Virus record (IMG/VR): IMGVR_UViG_3300043773_002546 | Location: 1-64,000 of that record | DNA length: 64,000 bases | Strand: one strand, 5' to 3' | Origin: a virus | Shown: piece after piece, positions 25,736 through 34,007 of the stretch | Layout: every line of letters starts with the position of its first letter | Position numbering within the stretch: position 1 is the first letter of the stretch | Program-made: the position numbers and the translations under genes | Notes under the pieces: model-generated | Told to the model about the DNA's origin: nothing | Database searches by the model: none | The model's input: only the letters and a program-made list of their open reading frames with translations

Positions 25736-26676
25736 GCACCGTCACCGAAACGACTAATACCGTTACTCCGATCACAGAAGCCGCTCGCGATATTCGCGAG
25801 AACATGGGTGCCGTCAAAGTTTCTTTCAGCTGGCTGGGAACACAGCGAAGCCTTTCCGATGCCCAGACCCGGCAAGCAGCCAACCAGTTCGACGCCGACG
25901 CCGAGCTTGTTTCGGCCTACAAGAAGCTCATCGATACAAAGCACCCGGCCTTCAAAGCGGTCAACGCTATCAAGAGCCGTGTCGTCAGCTACTGGCGCGG
26001 GCTCACCATGCCCTATCCAACCGACGGTGTTCGCCTCATCAAGCGCGACGACATCGACGGCTTCAACCGGCGCATGGAAGAGTTCCGCGACGAGCTTCGC
26101 GCGGCGGTCGCAAACCTCCAGCTGGAGTACGAAACGCTCAAAGACCGCGCGCGTGAAAACCTGGGCGCACTTTACGATCCGGCTGATTACCCAGCGTCCC
26201 TGGAAAACTCGTTCGCAATCTCTTGGGAGTATCCGCCAGTCGAGCCGCCGCGGTATTTGATGAACTTTAACCCTGAGCTCTACGCGCAAGAGCAGGCCCG
26301 CATCCAGCAGCGGTTCGAGCAGGCTGTGACCATGGCTGAAGACGCTTTTGCTGAGCAGCTTCAGGAACTGGTCAGCCATCTTATCGAGCGCCTGACGGAC
26401 AAGAGCGACGGCACGTCGAAGACCTTTCGCAACACGACCGTGGAAAACTTCCGCGAGTTCTATGAGCAGTTCAAGCGGCTCAACGTCCGCGGCAACACCG
26501 AACTGGACGCCCTGATCAACCGGGCAAACGACCTGGTAGCCGGTGTCGACCCTCAAGACCTCCGCGACAGCGCCGCACGGCGGCAGGAACTGCGCGAGCA
26601 GATGGGCGAGGTCCGCAACACTCTCGACGATCTGCTGGCCAACCAGCCGCGCCGTCGCGTCATGCGGATGGACTAA
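25732..26676 (+). CDS. DUF3150-like protein, 314 aa (TTG start)
   Basis: TTG start overlapping the previous stop (TTGA). Mostly long helices; residues about 55-170 (KKLIDTKHPAFKAV… YWRGLTMPYPTDGVRLI) resemble DUF3150, a family often near AAA and VWA genes in phages. The last residues, RRRVMRMD, closely match the end of the next protein (RQRRLMRMEDA), suggesting a shared C-terminal tag. Confidence 0.7.
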   Translation: MSTVTETTNTVTPITEAARDIRENMGAVKVSFSWLGTQRSLSDAQTRQAANQFDADAELVSAYKKLIDTKHPAFKAVNAIKSRVVSYWRGLTMPYPTDGVRLIKRDDIDGFNRRMEEFRDELRAAVANLQLEYETLKDRARENLGALYDPADYPASLENSFAISWEYPPVEPPRYLMNFNPELYAQEQARIQQRFEQAVTMAEDAFAEQLQELVSHLIERLTDKSDGTSKTFRNTTVENFREFYEQFKRLNVRGNTELDALINRANDLVAGVDPQDLRDSAARRQELREQMGEVRNTLDDLLANQPRRRVMRMD

Positions 26677-27701
26677 TGGGCGACGTCAACGACCTTCTGC
26701 CGGATCTGGCGACGCCTGCGAATGCGCGTCGGATTCGCGCGCCCAAACACGACTTCAAAAATGGCGAGGGCCGGGTATTTGCCCACCGGCACAGCAACGG
26801 CAACGGCTGGGTCGCCGACACGGCCCACGTCGCCGAATCAGTCTTGGTGACCAGCAGTGCCGGAGTCTACGGTTATGCCCGTGTGACTGACGGCGTGCAG
26901 CTGACGGCTCGAGCCCGAGTAGGCGATTACGCGCGGGTTATGCACCGCGTCAAGCTTTCCGGTGACGTTCACGTTCGCGGGACGGCTCTTGTGCGCGACG
27001 GAGTCAACTTAACCGGCAACGTGTTTGTCTGCGGGCAGGCAGAACTCTCCGGCGGCACCACGGCCGACGGCAAAGCGCACATCTCTGATTGGGCCTTAGT
27101 TCATAACACCCGGCTCAACGGCCCCAAAGTAGCCTACACGCTGGAAATCCAAGGCAACGCGAAGATCTTCGACAGCACGCTCTATGGTCCGTGTAAGGTC
27201 AGCGACTCGGCGCTGTTGCAGAACTCCACGCTCAATTACGGTCGCTGCACCGGGGCGGGAAAACTCCTCAACTCCACGGCCAACACTAGCATCGACCAAG
27301 AGTTGGTGCCGTGGATTCACGGCTACGGCAGACGGCGGCGGCGGGCAAACAGCGCGCTGGACCTTTCGCGGGCTCCGAGCCTGGAAGGCCGCATGATTGC
27401 CGTCCAAGGCATCTTAATCAACAGTTGCCTTACAATGCGGCCCTGTGCGATCGCAGCCGGTGCGTGCCTGGTGAACTGTAATCTCTCGCTTTACAACCAG
27501 GACCTCGCGCAGCTATTTCCGGAGTTTCCCGACGGTGTGCTCGCGGATTTCAGAACTGCCAACCTCGGCATGCTGATCGCGCGTTACCGCCCTGCAGAAG
27601 TCGCGGCCGCCGCGCCCATTCCGGTCATCGCCGCGGTGGGCGTCGTGCCGAGCTTTGACCAGCCCCGCCAACGGCGCCTGATGCGCATGGAGGACGCATG
27701 A
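26676..27701 (+). CDS. Beta-helix (hexapeptide-like repeat) protein
   Basis: A 341-residue protein with many short repeats of the type A-x-V-x-x-x-A-x-V (VLVTSSAGVYGYARVTDGVQ and similar), predicting a parallel beta-helix over about residues 50-230, as in YdcK-type proteins. No acyltransferase catalytic signature is evident. A virion spike or a scaffold is possible. It ends in the same RR-x-MRM motif as the upstream protein and starts in its stop (TAATG). Confidence 0.75.
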   Translation: MGDVNDLLPDLATPANARRIRAPKHDFKNGEGRVFAHRHSNGNGWVADTAHVAESVLVTSSAGVYGYARVTDGVQLTARARVGDYARVMHRVKLSGDVHVRGTALVRDGVNLTGNVFVCGQAELSGGTTADGKAHISDWALVHNTRLNGPKVAYTLEIQGNAKIFDSTLYGPCKVSDSALLQNSTLNYGRCTGAGKLLNSTANTSIDQELVPWIHGYGRRRRRANSALDLSRAPSLEGRMIAVQGILINSCLTMRPCAIAAGACLVNCNLSLYNQDLAQLFPEFPDGVLADFRTANLGMLIARYRPAEVAAAAPIPVIAAVGVVPSFDQPRQRRLMRMEDA

Positions 27702-27970
27702 ACCTCTACGTGCGACCCAACGGCACACTGCAGGCGATCTACGATGAGGCCGTAGACCTGCAGCAGATCGGCGGCGTAAACATCAAACGCGCTAGTCATG
27801 TCGAGCCCGCAACAGATCGGCCAGGGCAGTGGACTGCGGATCTCCAACCGGTCGGAGGCCCCGTATTGGGGCCCTTCGCCACGCGCCGCGAGGCGCTGGA
27901 CGCCGAGATCGCTTGGCTTGACGCTCAACTTGCGCGCGGGCCAGTCACCATTGTGGAGGCCGCGCCATGA
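27698..27970 (+). CDS. Small conserved phage protein, 90 aa
   Basis: ATGA-coupled. Pattern MNLYVRPNGTLQAIYDEAVDL… RASHVEP… PVLGPFATRREALDAEIAWL is common in phages and plasmids, beta then helix; function unknown. Confidence 0.8.
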   Translation: MNLYVRPNGTLQAIYDEAVDLQQIGGVNIKRASHVEPATDRPGQWTADLQPVGGPVLGPFATRREALDAEIAWLDAQLARGPVTIVEAAP

Positions 27971-28332
27971 GCAGTTGCCTGCACTGGGCGATCGAAGACG
28001 AACAAGGAGACAATCCAACCACGCGCGCCGGTGACTTCGAGTTCCGCGTCTGGTACGAAATTAATCCCGGTTGTTCCGGTGTCATGTACACCAGTAATGG
28101 CGATGGCGACCCAGGTTACCCACCTTCCGTAAATTTAATCAGCGCGGATTGCACGGAAGTTTATTTCGAAGATGAACAGCAGCGCCGCCCGCCCACAGAG
28201 AAAGAAAACGAACTCTTGGGCGAGTGGTGCCTGACGTATCTGGATACTGACGCAAAAGAACACAGCGCGGTTTGCGACCGCGCGTTAGAATACAGCTACA
28301 TCGAACCTGATTATGATGATCGGGAAGACTGA
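27967..28332 (+). CDS. Unknown acidic protein, 121 aa
   Basis: ATGA-coupled. Beta-rich, acidic, ending in EPDYDDRED. Followed by a hairpin and a separately translated secreted protein. No family recognised. Confidence 0.75.
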   Translation: MSSCLHWAIEDEQGDNPTTRAGDFEFRVWYEINPGCSGVMYTSNGDGDPGYPPSVNLISADCTEVYFEDEQQRRPPTEKENELLGEWCLTYLDTDAKEHSAVCDRALEYSYIEPDYDDRED

Positions 28333-28342
28333 TGGTAGCTGG

Positions 28343-28364
28343 CCCGCACGACGGATCGTGCGGG
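28343..28364 (+). promoter_or_regulatory. Hairpin with CGGA loop upstream of the secreted protein
   Basis: Perfect 9-bp stem CCCGCACGA/TCGTGCGGG with loop CGGA, 31 bp before the Shine-Dalgarno of the next gene. ACGGAU in a loop resembles the CsrA core (ARGGAU). It could also be a weak terminator with delayed T-rich sequence (28380-28395). Confidence 0.55.
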
Positions 28365-28408
28365 CGCAGTGGATGATTGTTTTGTTTTACTTTTTAAGGA
28401 ATGACTCC

Positions 28409-28726
28409 ATGAAGACTCTTGTTGCCCTTTGTGCGATCCTGGCTGGCGGTGTTGTCCTGGCTGGCGAGCCGGTGAGCGTGCTCAACCACAGCGCGCCCGC
28501 GGCTGCGGCTCCCGTTGCCGCTCCGGCTCCGGCCGTGCAGACGGCCCCGGCGCCGACAACCAGCGGCCCGGCGATTATTGCCCTGCCGCGTCGCGGCGGT
28601 TGCCCGAACGGCCGCTGCCAGCTCTACAGCGTCGAAGAGCAGACCCGCGAAAGCACCCGGAACCGAGTGCTTGGCGGTCAGGTAATCCGCCGCGGCAACC
28701 GCACGGTGGTCCGTCCGGTTCGCTGA
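28409..28726 (+). CDS. Small secreted protein with CPNGRC motif
   Basis: A 105-residue protein; start ATG 28409 with AAGGA 8 bp upstream. Clear signal peptide: MKTLVALCAILAGGVVLAGEP, cleavage likely after LAG or LAGEP. Then an Ala/Pro-rich linker, the GGCPNGRCQLY motif and an Arg-rich C-terminus (RVLGGQVIRRGNR). Similar CPNGxC secreted peptides are common in planctomycetes (from memory). It is monocistronic, bounded by hairpins, so it may be an early host-directed factor. Confidence 0.8.
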   Translation: MKTLVALCAILAGGVVLAGEPVSVLNHSAPAAAAPVAAPAPAVQTAPAPTTSGPAIIALPRRGGCPNGRCQLYSVEEQTRESTRNRVLGGQVIRRGNRTVVRPVR

Positions 28727-28755
28727 ACCCGGATTAAAAAACACGTGTCTCTACG

Positions 28756-28795
28756 GAGGGCGCAGGGGCGTAAACCCCTGCGCCCTCTCTTTTTA
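28756..28795 (+). terminator. Rho-independent terminator
   Basis: Perfect 13-bp GC-rich stem GAGGGCGCAGGGG/CCCCTGCGCCCTC, 6-base loop, followed by TCTTTTT. It closes the secreted-protein transcript 30 bp after the stop. The clearest terminator in the window. Confidence 0.92.
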
Positions 28796-28809
28796 CCCCC
28801 AGGAAACTC

Positions 28810-30258
28810 ATGGCCCGACTGAGCCGCAAGCACAAGAACGCGATCATCAACGTTATCAGCAAATGGCGTGACGCCTTCGCGGGTATCAACCCCGTCAATC
28901 ACGATCGGATCCGCGAGCTTATCAACAGCGCGTACAGCAAAAAGACCAAGCAGGTGCGCGTCAAGAGCAAGCGCAGCCGCCAACTCTGGAAGACAGTCAA
29001 GCTCGACGCCCCCACGATCCACTTCCTGCGCTCACCGGTGGCCTTCGACATCGCCCAGGCTGTGCTCCGCGGCAGATTGGCCAAGAAAGACGCCGAAGTG
29101 CTCTGTGTCAGCTACGGCATCGACAAGTCGTTCGTGAAAGAGCTGCACCGCGACGTCATGACCAGTTCTTTTGGTCATCATCACTGGCACCGCGGCACGT
29201 CAGCACTGACGGACGTTTGGGAAGCAACGCTGGAGACGGCGGTCGACGGCGCGCAGAGCGCCGCGTTCAACCCGGAACCGGACGGCGACGGGTCCGCAGC
29301 CATGCGCGAAGCGGCGCGGCGTCACAAGCAGTTTGCACCCGCGTTTCCAGATATGCCGGGGTTGTCGCGCAACGCGAGGATTCGCGAGATCCAGAACAAC
29401 GATTTTGGCCTGACCAAAGGCCTGCACAAAACGATTGGCGCCGTTGCGATCCAAGTCATGAAGGCATTTAGCTGCCGCGAACCTGCTCACAGCTTTAATC
29501 AGCAACTGCTGCAAATTCCTTGGAGCAGTAGCGCCAACTCCGCCACGTTGTCTCGCTGTGAACGTGCGTCGGTCGGCGGCTGGGGCAGCAACTACATGGA
29601 CGCCGAAATTGTCTACGAACTGATGGGCATCAAAGACGTCAACCAGACCTGGGCTTACGAGCTGATGCGCGAGGCACACCTGGTGATGTTTTTCCAGAAC
29701 CAGGTTCTCGTCCTAGCCGAGCGACCCACGGTGCACACCAACGCCGACGGCGAGTTGCACAACGACGAAGGCCCTGCAGTTCATTGGGCCGACGGCGCCA
29801 AGCAGTACTACATTGACGGCCACGAACTGGGGCATCTCGGCGAGCTAATCGTCGATCATCCCGAGCAGCTGACTCTGGAGCACATCAACGGCGAGGAAAA
29901 CGAAGAGGTCAAGCGCCTGGCGATTGAGCAATACGGCTGGGGCCGTTACCTCGAAGAAATTGGCGCTCGCGTGGTTGACCGGCGCGACAACGCCGTTGAC
30001 AACACGATCGAGGCTCTGGTCTCCGTCCGGCAAAAGATTTGGCGGCGACAGTGGGGGTGGCGTTCCACGCCCGAAGAGCAAACCATCGAGCAGCGCAAGC
30101 TGATTCTGTCATGTCGATCCACCGCGCGGCAGTATTTTCTGGCCGTGCCCGAGACCGTGAGGAATTGCGAAGAAGGGCAGCACTGGATGGCTGAAGGCGC
30201 CAACACCAGGCATGTCGCCGCCCTGCGTCATCCCGTGCGCGTTATCGGCGCGTCCTGA
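28810..30258 (+). CDS. DUF6745-domain protein, 482 aa
   Basis: Basic N-terminal 60 residues (SRKHKNAIINVISKWRDAF, then KSKRSRQLWK), a His-rich patch (FGHHHWHRG), and at about 315-345 the DUF6745 signature LHNDEGPAVHWADGAKQYY…DGHEL. The GPA-x-x-W-x-DG repeat recalls MORN-like or leucine-rich-neighbour modules of unknown role. GGAAAC precedes the start. The function is unknown. Confidence 0.8.
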   Translation: MARLSRKHKNAIINVISKWRDAFAGINPVNHDRIRELINSAYSKKTKQVRVKSKRSRQLWKTVKLDAPTIHFLRSPVAFDIAQAVLRGRLAKKDAEVLCVSYGIDKSFVKELHRDVMTSSFGHHHWHRGTSALTDVWEATLETAVDGAQSAAFNPEPDGDGSAAMREAARRHKQFAPAFPDMPGLSRNARIREIQNNDFGLTKGLHKTIGAVAIQVMKAFSCREPAHSFNQQLLQIPWSSSANSATLSRCERASVGGWGSNYMDAEIVYELMGIKDVNQTWAYELMREAHLVMFFQNQVLVLAERPTVHTNADGELHNDEGPAVHWADGAKQYYIDGHELGHLGELIVDHPEQLTLEHINGEENEEVKRLAIEQYGWGRYLEEIGARVVDRRDNAVDNTIEALVSVRQKIWRRQWGWRSTPEEQTIEQRKLILSCRSTARQYFLAVPETVRNCEEGQHWMAEGANTRHVAALRHPVRVIGAS

Positions 30259-30284
30259 AACTCCCCGTACAAGGAACTAAAACC

Positions 30285-30857
30285 ATGGCTACTGCCACTG
30301 CCTCTAAGAACGTGACCGTTTCCAAGACTCTCTCCGACATTTCCGCCGCCGTCGAGGCGATCAAGAACGACGGCCTGCAGCACTTCCCCGAAGCCGCCAG
30401 CATCGGTGACGCCGTCCGCCAGGGCGACGTCTATATCCAGCTTATCGAAGAGGCCGATGTCGCGGCCGCTGGTCCCCTGTTCAAAAAGCTGGCCGAGCCG
30501 GTGCTCCAGCTCGCGCCGGGCAACACCAAGGGCAGCCGTCACTGTCTCGACAGCGCCGAGGGCGTTGAGATGTGGGAGCCGACGCTCACCGACGAAAGCG
30601 TGCTCAAGTACGTCTTCGCCAAGAACAACGCGCCGCTGCCGAAGAACTACCAGCAAACGTATATCGGCGAGCACCGCGACGAGCGCCAAGAAGTGGCCAG
30701 CGCCATCAATATGGCCGGGCCGATCTTCAAGCTCTCTAAGCCAAATACCCTCGTCCACCCCGAGCACGGCGACTGGGCCTTGCCTTGCGGCACCTACCGT
30801 GTGATCTTTCAGCGTACGGTTGACGAGGCCGACCGGGTCCGTCGCGTTCTCGACTGA
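30285..30857 (+). CDS. Conserved protein found near DUF6745, 190 aa
   Basis: Pattern AVRQGDVYIQLI, LQLAPGNTKGSRHCLD and VHPEHGDWALPCGTYRVIFQR: a beta-rich protein that in other genomes often neighbours DUF6745 (from memory). AAGGA lies upstream of the start. Function unknown. Palindrome site 6 begins 4 bp after its stop. Confidence 0.8.
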   Translation: MATATASKNVTVSKTLSDISAAVEAIKNDGLQHFPEAASIGDAVRQGDVYIQLIEEADVAAAGPLFKKLAEPVLQLAPGNTKGSRHCLDSAEGVEMWEPTLTDESVLKYVFAKNNAPLPKNYQQTYIGEHRDERQEVASAINMAGPIFKLSKPNTLVHPEHGDWALPCGTYRVIFQRTVDEADRVRRVLD

Positions 30858-30860
30858 TTT

Positions 30861-30875
30861 CATTGATATCAAATC
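30861..30875. repeat. GATATC-palindrome site 6 (after stop)
   Basis: CATTGATATCAAATC, exact core, in the short gap before two membrane peptides. Confidence 0.75.
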
Positions 30876-30921
30876 GGGGATGCGCGCTAAGTAGCGCCGT
30901 CCTTACTTTGGAGACTAGCAT

Positions 30922-31002
30922 TTGCTACGACTTTTAATCGCTGCCGGATTCACGCTGTACCTTTGGTCTGCGCTGAATCCATCTCAAAGAAAGCGCTGTT
31001 GA
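30922..31002 (+). CDS. Hidden 26-aa membrane peptide
   Basis: TTG start with GGAG 8 bp upstream. Sequence LLIAAGFTLYLWSAL forms one short hydrophobic helix, then a basic end (QRKRC). It is coupled to the next peptide by TGATG. Too short for confident calling by composition alone. Confidence 0.45.
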   Translation: MLRLLIAAGFTLYLWSALNPSQRKRC

Positions 31003-31100
31003 TGTTGCGTTTCGTATATCCGTTGGAAATTATCCTGCTCGTCACCGGCGCCTTGCTATTCGCATATACGATGGACTGGATTGAACGTTTACGCAAATAG
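31002..31100 (+). CDS. Hidden 32-aa membrane peptide
   Basis: ATG overlapping the previous stop (TGATG). One strong hydrophobic segment (LEIILLVTGALLFAYTM) and a basic C-terminus (ERLRK), as in small single-pass phage proteins. With its 26-aa partner it could form a two-part membrane unit. Confidence 0.5.
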   Translation: MLRFVYPLEIILLVTGALLFAYTMDWIERLRK

Positions 31101-31108
31101 GAAAACCC

Positions 31109-31633
31109 ATGGGTATTGACGTTTACCTGAAGTGGAAAAACATGAATCAAGATGAAAAGAAGCAGCAGATTACGGGCTTCTCAATCACAGCGGGCGGCCA
31201 GGGATATCTTCGCGAGGCCTATCACGGCGGCCCCTACGCCACCCGAATACTCTGCCGCGAAGCTTTTGAGAGCGAGACCTCTGAGGCGCCGATCCCGGCC
31301 GCCGTGCTCCGCGAACGGCTCACTAACGTTACCGAACCCGCCCGGGGCGTTGAAGGCGGTGATTTGGCTGCCATGCTGATTACAGCGCTATTTGGTTCTA
31401 TGACAGACGAGAACGGCAATTTGCCTGATGGCGCCCATGTCCAGGGCGGCCACACCGGCGATCCGACGACCGAACCAATGACCGTAGAGGAAGCCGTCAT
31501 TCTGCGAAACGAGCGACTCTACGGCGGCGATGGCGCCGAAGAGGCGCTCCAGTCATTCCGGGATTTTGTGGCCCTAGCCGAGCGCAAAGAGCGCGAGACC
31601 GGCGAACCCTGCACGATTTACGCGAGTTACTAG
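31109..31633 (+). CDS. Conserved protein, 174 aa
   Basis: Begins MGIDVYLKWKNMNQDEK and has GFSITAGGQGYLREAYHGGPYATR, then an acidic helical C-terminus with VALAERKERETGEP. Relatives occur widely in phages and bacteria without known function. AAAACC lies upstream; start by position after the membrane peptides. Confidence 0.8.
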   Translation: MGIDVYLKWKNMNQDEKKQQITGFSITAGGQGYLREAYHGGPYATRILCREAFESETSEAPIPAAVLRERLTNVTEPARGVEGGDLAAMLITALFGSMTDENGNLPDGAHVQGGHTGDPTTEPMTVEEAVILRNERLYGGDGAEEALQSFRDFVALAERKERETGEPCTIYASY

Positions 31634-31642
31634 GACGCACAC

Positions 31643-32104
31643 ATGAGCGAAGACAACACAACGCCACCGCCGTCTTATGGCACGCCTGAATGGTGGGTGC
31701 AGCAGGCACGCAAAGAAGCAGAAACACGGGCCCACGGAGTAGACGGGCTGAAAGAAGCCCTCCCATTCTTAGCCCGGACGGGCATCACCACGCTCACGAT
31801 GAGCTACAACGGCGAAGGCGACAGCGGTGACATCGAGGATATCGAAATTCAAGGCGCTGAAACCGCGCCTAAGACCGGCGAAGCGCTGGACGAGGCACTA
31901 AAGATGTTTCCGGAGGAAACCAACGCCTACGCCCGGTTCTGCGTCGAGGAGCTTAAGGACCGCGCGTTCGAGATCCTCCCGGCGGGCTTCGAGATCAACG
32001 AGGGCGGCTACGGCCAAATCGTTCTGGATTGTGAAAACAACAAGGTCCGGATCGAACACAACGAGCGAATCATGGAGATCCGATACGACGAACAGGAGTG
32101 GTAA
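31643..32104 (+). CDS. DUF6878-like protein, 153 aa
   Basis: Has the characteristic TMSYNGEGDSGDIEDI and GFEINEGGYGQIVLD segments of DUF6878. Acidic, alpha/beta. Stop overlaps the next start (TAATG), and the next gene is DUF6915-like, a pair commonly seen together (from memory). Confidence 0.8.
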   Translation: MSEDNTTPPPSYGTPEWWVQQARKEAETRAHGVDGLKEALPFLARTGITTLTMSYNGEGDSGDIEDIEIQGAETAPKTGEALDEALKMFPEETNAYARFCVEELKDRAFEILPAGFEINEGGYGQIVLDCENNKVRIEHNERIMEIRYDEQEW

Positions 32105-32529
32105 TGGCACACCCATACCATCACGCGGTCAGCTCGGCGCGGCGCTTCGGCGGCGTGCCCGAGGACTACATCAAGTATCACGACTGGTTTGACGGTTCAA
32201 AAGCCCACGTCGCCGACTTTCGCCATCGAGCCCTTCGCCATCACACGGAGGGTATTTTCATGCTGGAGCAAATTTTTGGCGCCACCATGACCAATTCGGA
32301 CGGACGCGTTGTACCCGTTCGATATATCGGCGAACAGCACGTCCAAGAAGATCTTGGCCGTATTCCAACCGTAGCAGAATGGCTCGAGCGCATCGAGCCC
32401 GCGCGCTGGATGTTAGGCCGCGGCAAAGATCTGGCACGAGAACTTGAAAAGGAGCAACCCGATGGGATTGTGCGTATTTCCGACAGCCGACCTGCTGCGC
32501 CTGACGCTGCATGCGATCTTGGCACCTAA
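32104..32529 (+). CDS. DUF6915-like protein, 141 aa
   Basis: ATG 32104 preferred over GTG 32098. Signature MAHPYHHAVSSARRFGG, then YHDWFDGSKAHVADFRHRA and HHTEGIFMLEQIFG, rich in His and Asp that could form a metal site. Function unknown. Its end overlaps the next gene by 68 bp. Confidence 0.82.
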   Translation: MAHPYHHAVSSARRFGGVPEDYIKYHDWFDGSKAHVADFRHRALRHHTEGIFMLEQIFGATMTNSDGRVVPVRYIGEQHVQEDLGRIPTVAEWLERIEPARWMLGRGKDLARELEKEQPDGIVRISDSRPAAPDAACDLGT

Positions 32530-32926
32530 TCACCGCATGGGCTACGAATCCGACGCGCCGCCAGCGCCCGGCTTGTTGCTCGTGCACGACCAGGGCGTCT
32601 ATCTGATGTCCAACGGCCTACCAGCCGACACAGCAGCCGCCGAGACCGGCCAGCACGTCGTGTATGCCGACGGTTGTAACCCAAACATTGGCTCGTTTGA
32701 CGAATGGTACGACACCAGCCGAGAGCTTGTAGGCGGTGACGATTTCGTCGAGGTTTTGCCGTTTGGCGATCCGCAAGAGTTTGTGACGAACTGCACAAAT
32801 TACCACGAGTTTTGCGTTGACCTGACTGACAACCAGCTGGAAGCGTTCTTTCGCGAATCCAAAGCCCGCCCCAGCACAGCCCGCAGAGGTAACGGCAATG
32901 CCCGCCGCTCGAGTCCGGCTAACTGA
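32462..32926 (+). CDS. DUF3085-like protein, 154 aa
   Basis: GGAG upstream of ATG 32462. The central pattern LLVHDQGVYLMSNG, YADGCNPN and ELVGGDDFVEVLPF resembles DUF3085. The C-terminal 25 residues are basic. Overlaps both neighbours (68 and 29 bp), part of a compressed block. Confidence 0.7.
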   Translation: MGLCVFPTADLLRLTLHAILAPNHRMGYESDAPPAPGLLLVHDQGVYLMSNGLPADTAAAETGQHVVYADGCNPNIGSFDEWYDTSRELVGGDDFVEVLPFGDPQEFVTNCTNYHEFCVDLTDNQLEAFFRESKARPSTARRGNGNARRSSPAN

Positions 32927-33182
32927 AGACGATCTCAAAGATATCAAACCCGGCAGTGAACTTTATCGCCGAGCTGCAGACACGCTGAAAGACAACCAAG
33001 ACGGCGCGGCGTATCTCGAGTACGCCCGAGACCGGCTTCATTGCGACGGCGAGTTGGAATTTGATGACGACGCCACAGTTAGCCTGGGCGCGGATGAAGG
33101 CGCTTACGTCATGGCCTGGGTGTGGGTGTCCGACGATACCATGCGCGCCGAAGGGTACCTAGAGAAAGAAGAAGATGTTTGA
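32898..33182 (+). CDS. Unknown acidic protein, 94 aa
   Basis: Starts MPAARVRLTEDDLKDIKPGS; palindrome site 7 encodes LKDIKP here. Acidic alpha/beta. Overlaps the DUF3085-like gene by 29 bp and the next gene by 8 bp. Confidence 0.7.
   Translation: MPAARVRLTEDDLKDIKPGSELYRRAADTLKDNQDGAAYLEYARDRLHCDGELEFDDDATVSLGADEGAYVMAWVWVSDDTMRAEGYLEKEEDV
32934..32950. repeat. GATATC-palindrome site 7 (near gene start)
   Basis: CTCAAAGATATCAAACC: outer arm and right side match the intergenic form, with two mismatches in the core. 36 bp inside the gene starting at 32898. Confidence 0.6.
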
Positions 33183-33570
33183 AAAAAGTAAAATCCGTAA
33201 AGAGTTTGAACGCCTGGCCGAAGACAACGAAATTCCTATGGCGACAATTGTTAATACGCAAATGTCGCTGCGAACAATCGGCGGCGGCAATTCTGTCGGC
33301 GACGTTGAATCAAGAAACACAGCTGAGCAATTCGTTTGGACGAGCGAGTCAGCTTCTTTAGGCTGGTGTCTAGGCGGCCGCGCGTTTGAGATGCTGCAGC
33401 AGCTGCTATCTAGGCCAAAAGAAATCGAAGACTGCAAAGACGGTTTTTTAGACGCGGCAGATGGGTATTTCAGTCAGCTGCGCGACGAACTCGACGAAAT
33501 TGACCCGGGAATTAAAAAGCCGAGTAACGACGGGAGCAGCGATGACGACAAAGACACAGACGAAAACTAA
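33175..33570 (+). CDS. Unknown acidic protein, 131 aa
   Basis: 8-bp overlap with the previous gene. Mixed N-terminus, helical centre, and a disordered acidic end (DDDKDTDEN). No family recognised. Confidence 0.7.
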   Translation: MFEKSKIRKEFERLAEDNEIPMATIVNTQMSLRTIGGGNSVGDVESRNTAEQFVWTSESASLGWCLGGRAFEMLQQLLSRPKEIEDCKDGFLDAADGYFSQLRDELDEIDPGIKKPSNDGSSDDDKDTDEN

Positions 33571-33796
33571 CCCCAAGCGCGTTGTGGTGTTTGTCGAGGG
33601 CGGCCTGGCCGAGGCCAGCATGGACGAAGGCGTGTCCTGGGAGCTTATCGACTGGGACAACATCAAAGATGGTCATGACCACTGGACAACCGAAGAAATT
33701 GACACGTTTGCCGCCTGGAGCAAAGGCTTGATTAGCCCCAAAACTATCGCGCGTTTACGCGAATACGCCAAGGAGCACGACGATGCCGAAGATTAA
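33542..33796 (+). CDS. Unknown protein, 84 aa
   Basis: ATG 33542 in the tail of the previous gene (29-bp overlap). Basic start (TKTQTKTNPKR), then acidic with several Trp. No family recognised. Confidence 0.7.
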   Translation: MTTKTQTKTNPKRVVVFVEGGLAEASMDEGVSWELIDWDNIKDGHDHWTTEEIDTFAAWSKGLISPKTIARLREYAKEHDDAED

Positions 33797-34007
33797 TCAA
33801 CCAATCAAAATTATCAAAAACGACTTGATCACGATCCTGGAATTTATCCGGGTCGCTGTAACGGAATTTCCAAAAGCGACTGACCATATTTTAACTCATA
33901 TGGATTTATCCGACGAGGCGTTCAAGGAAACGTACGTCATGGTGGCCAGCGCGGTCGACTTCGACTTTGACGACGACGGAGACAACGACGATGGCAGCGA
34001 CAGTTGA
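33783..34007 (+). CDS. Unknown small acidic-tailed protein, 74 aa
   Basis: Overlaps by 14 bp. Hydrophobic helical centre and the acidic tail DFDFDDDGDNDDGSDS, typical of this run of tiny genes. No family recognised. Confidence 0.65.
   Translation: MPKINQPIKIIKNDLITILEFIRVAVTEFPKATDHILTHMDLSDEAFKETYVMVASAVDFDFDDDGDNDDGSDS

Noticed and set aside
25784-25800. Dyad CTCGCGA-TAT-TCGCGAG
   Set aside because: A different sequence, present once and encoding Ala-Arg-Asp-Ile-Arg-Glu; no sign of repetition.
25633-26556. 307-aa minus-strand frame
   Set aside because: Antisense to the DUF3150-like gene, which has a coupled start and recognisable family pattern; the antisense product has no motif.
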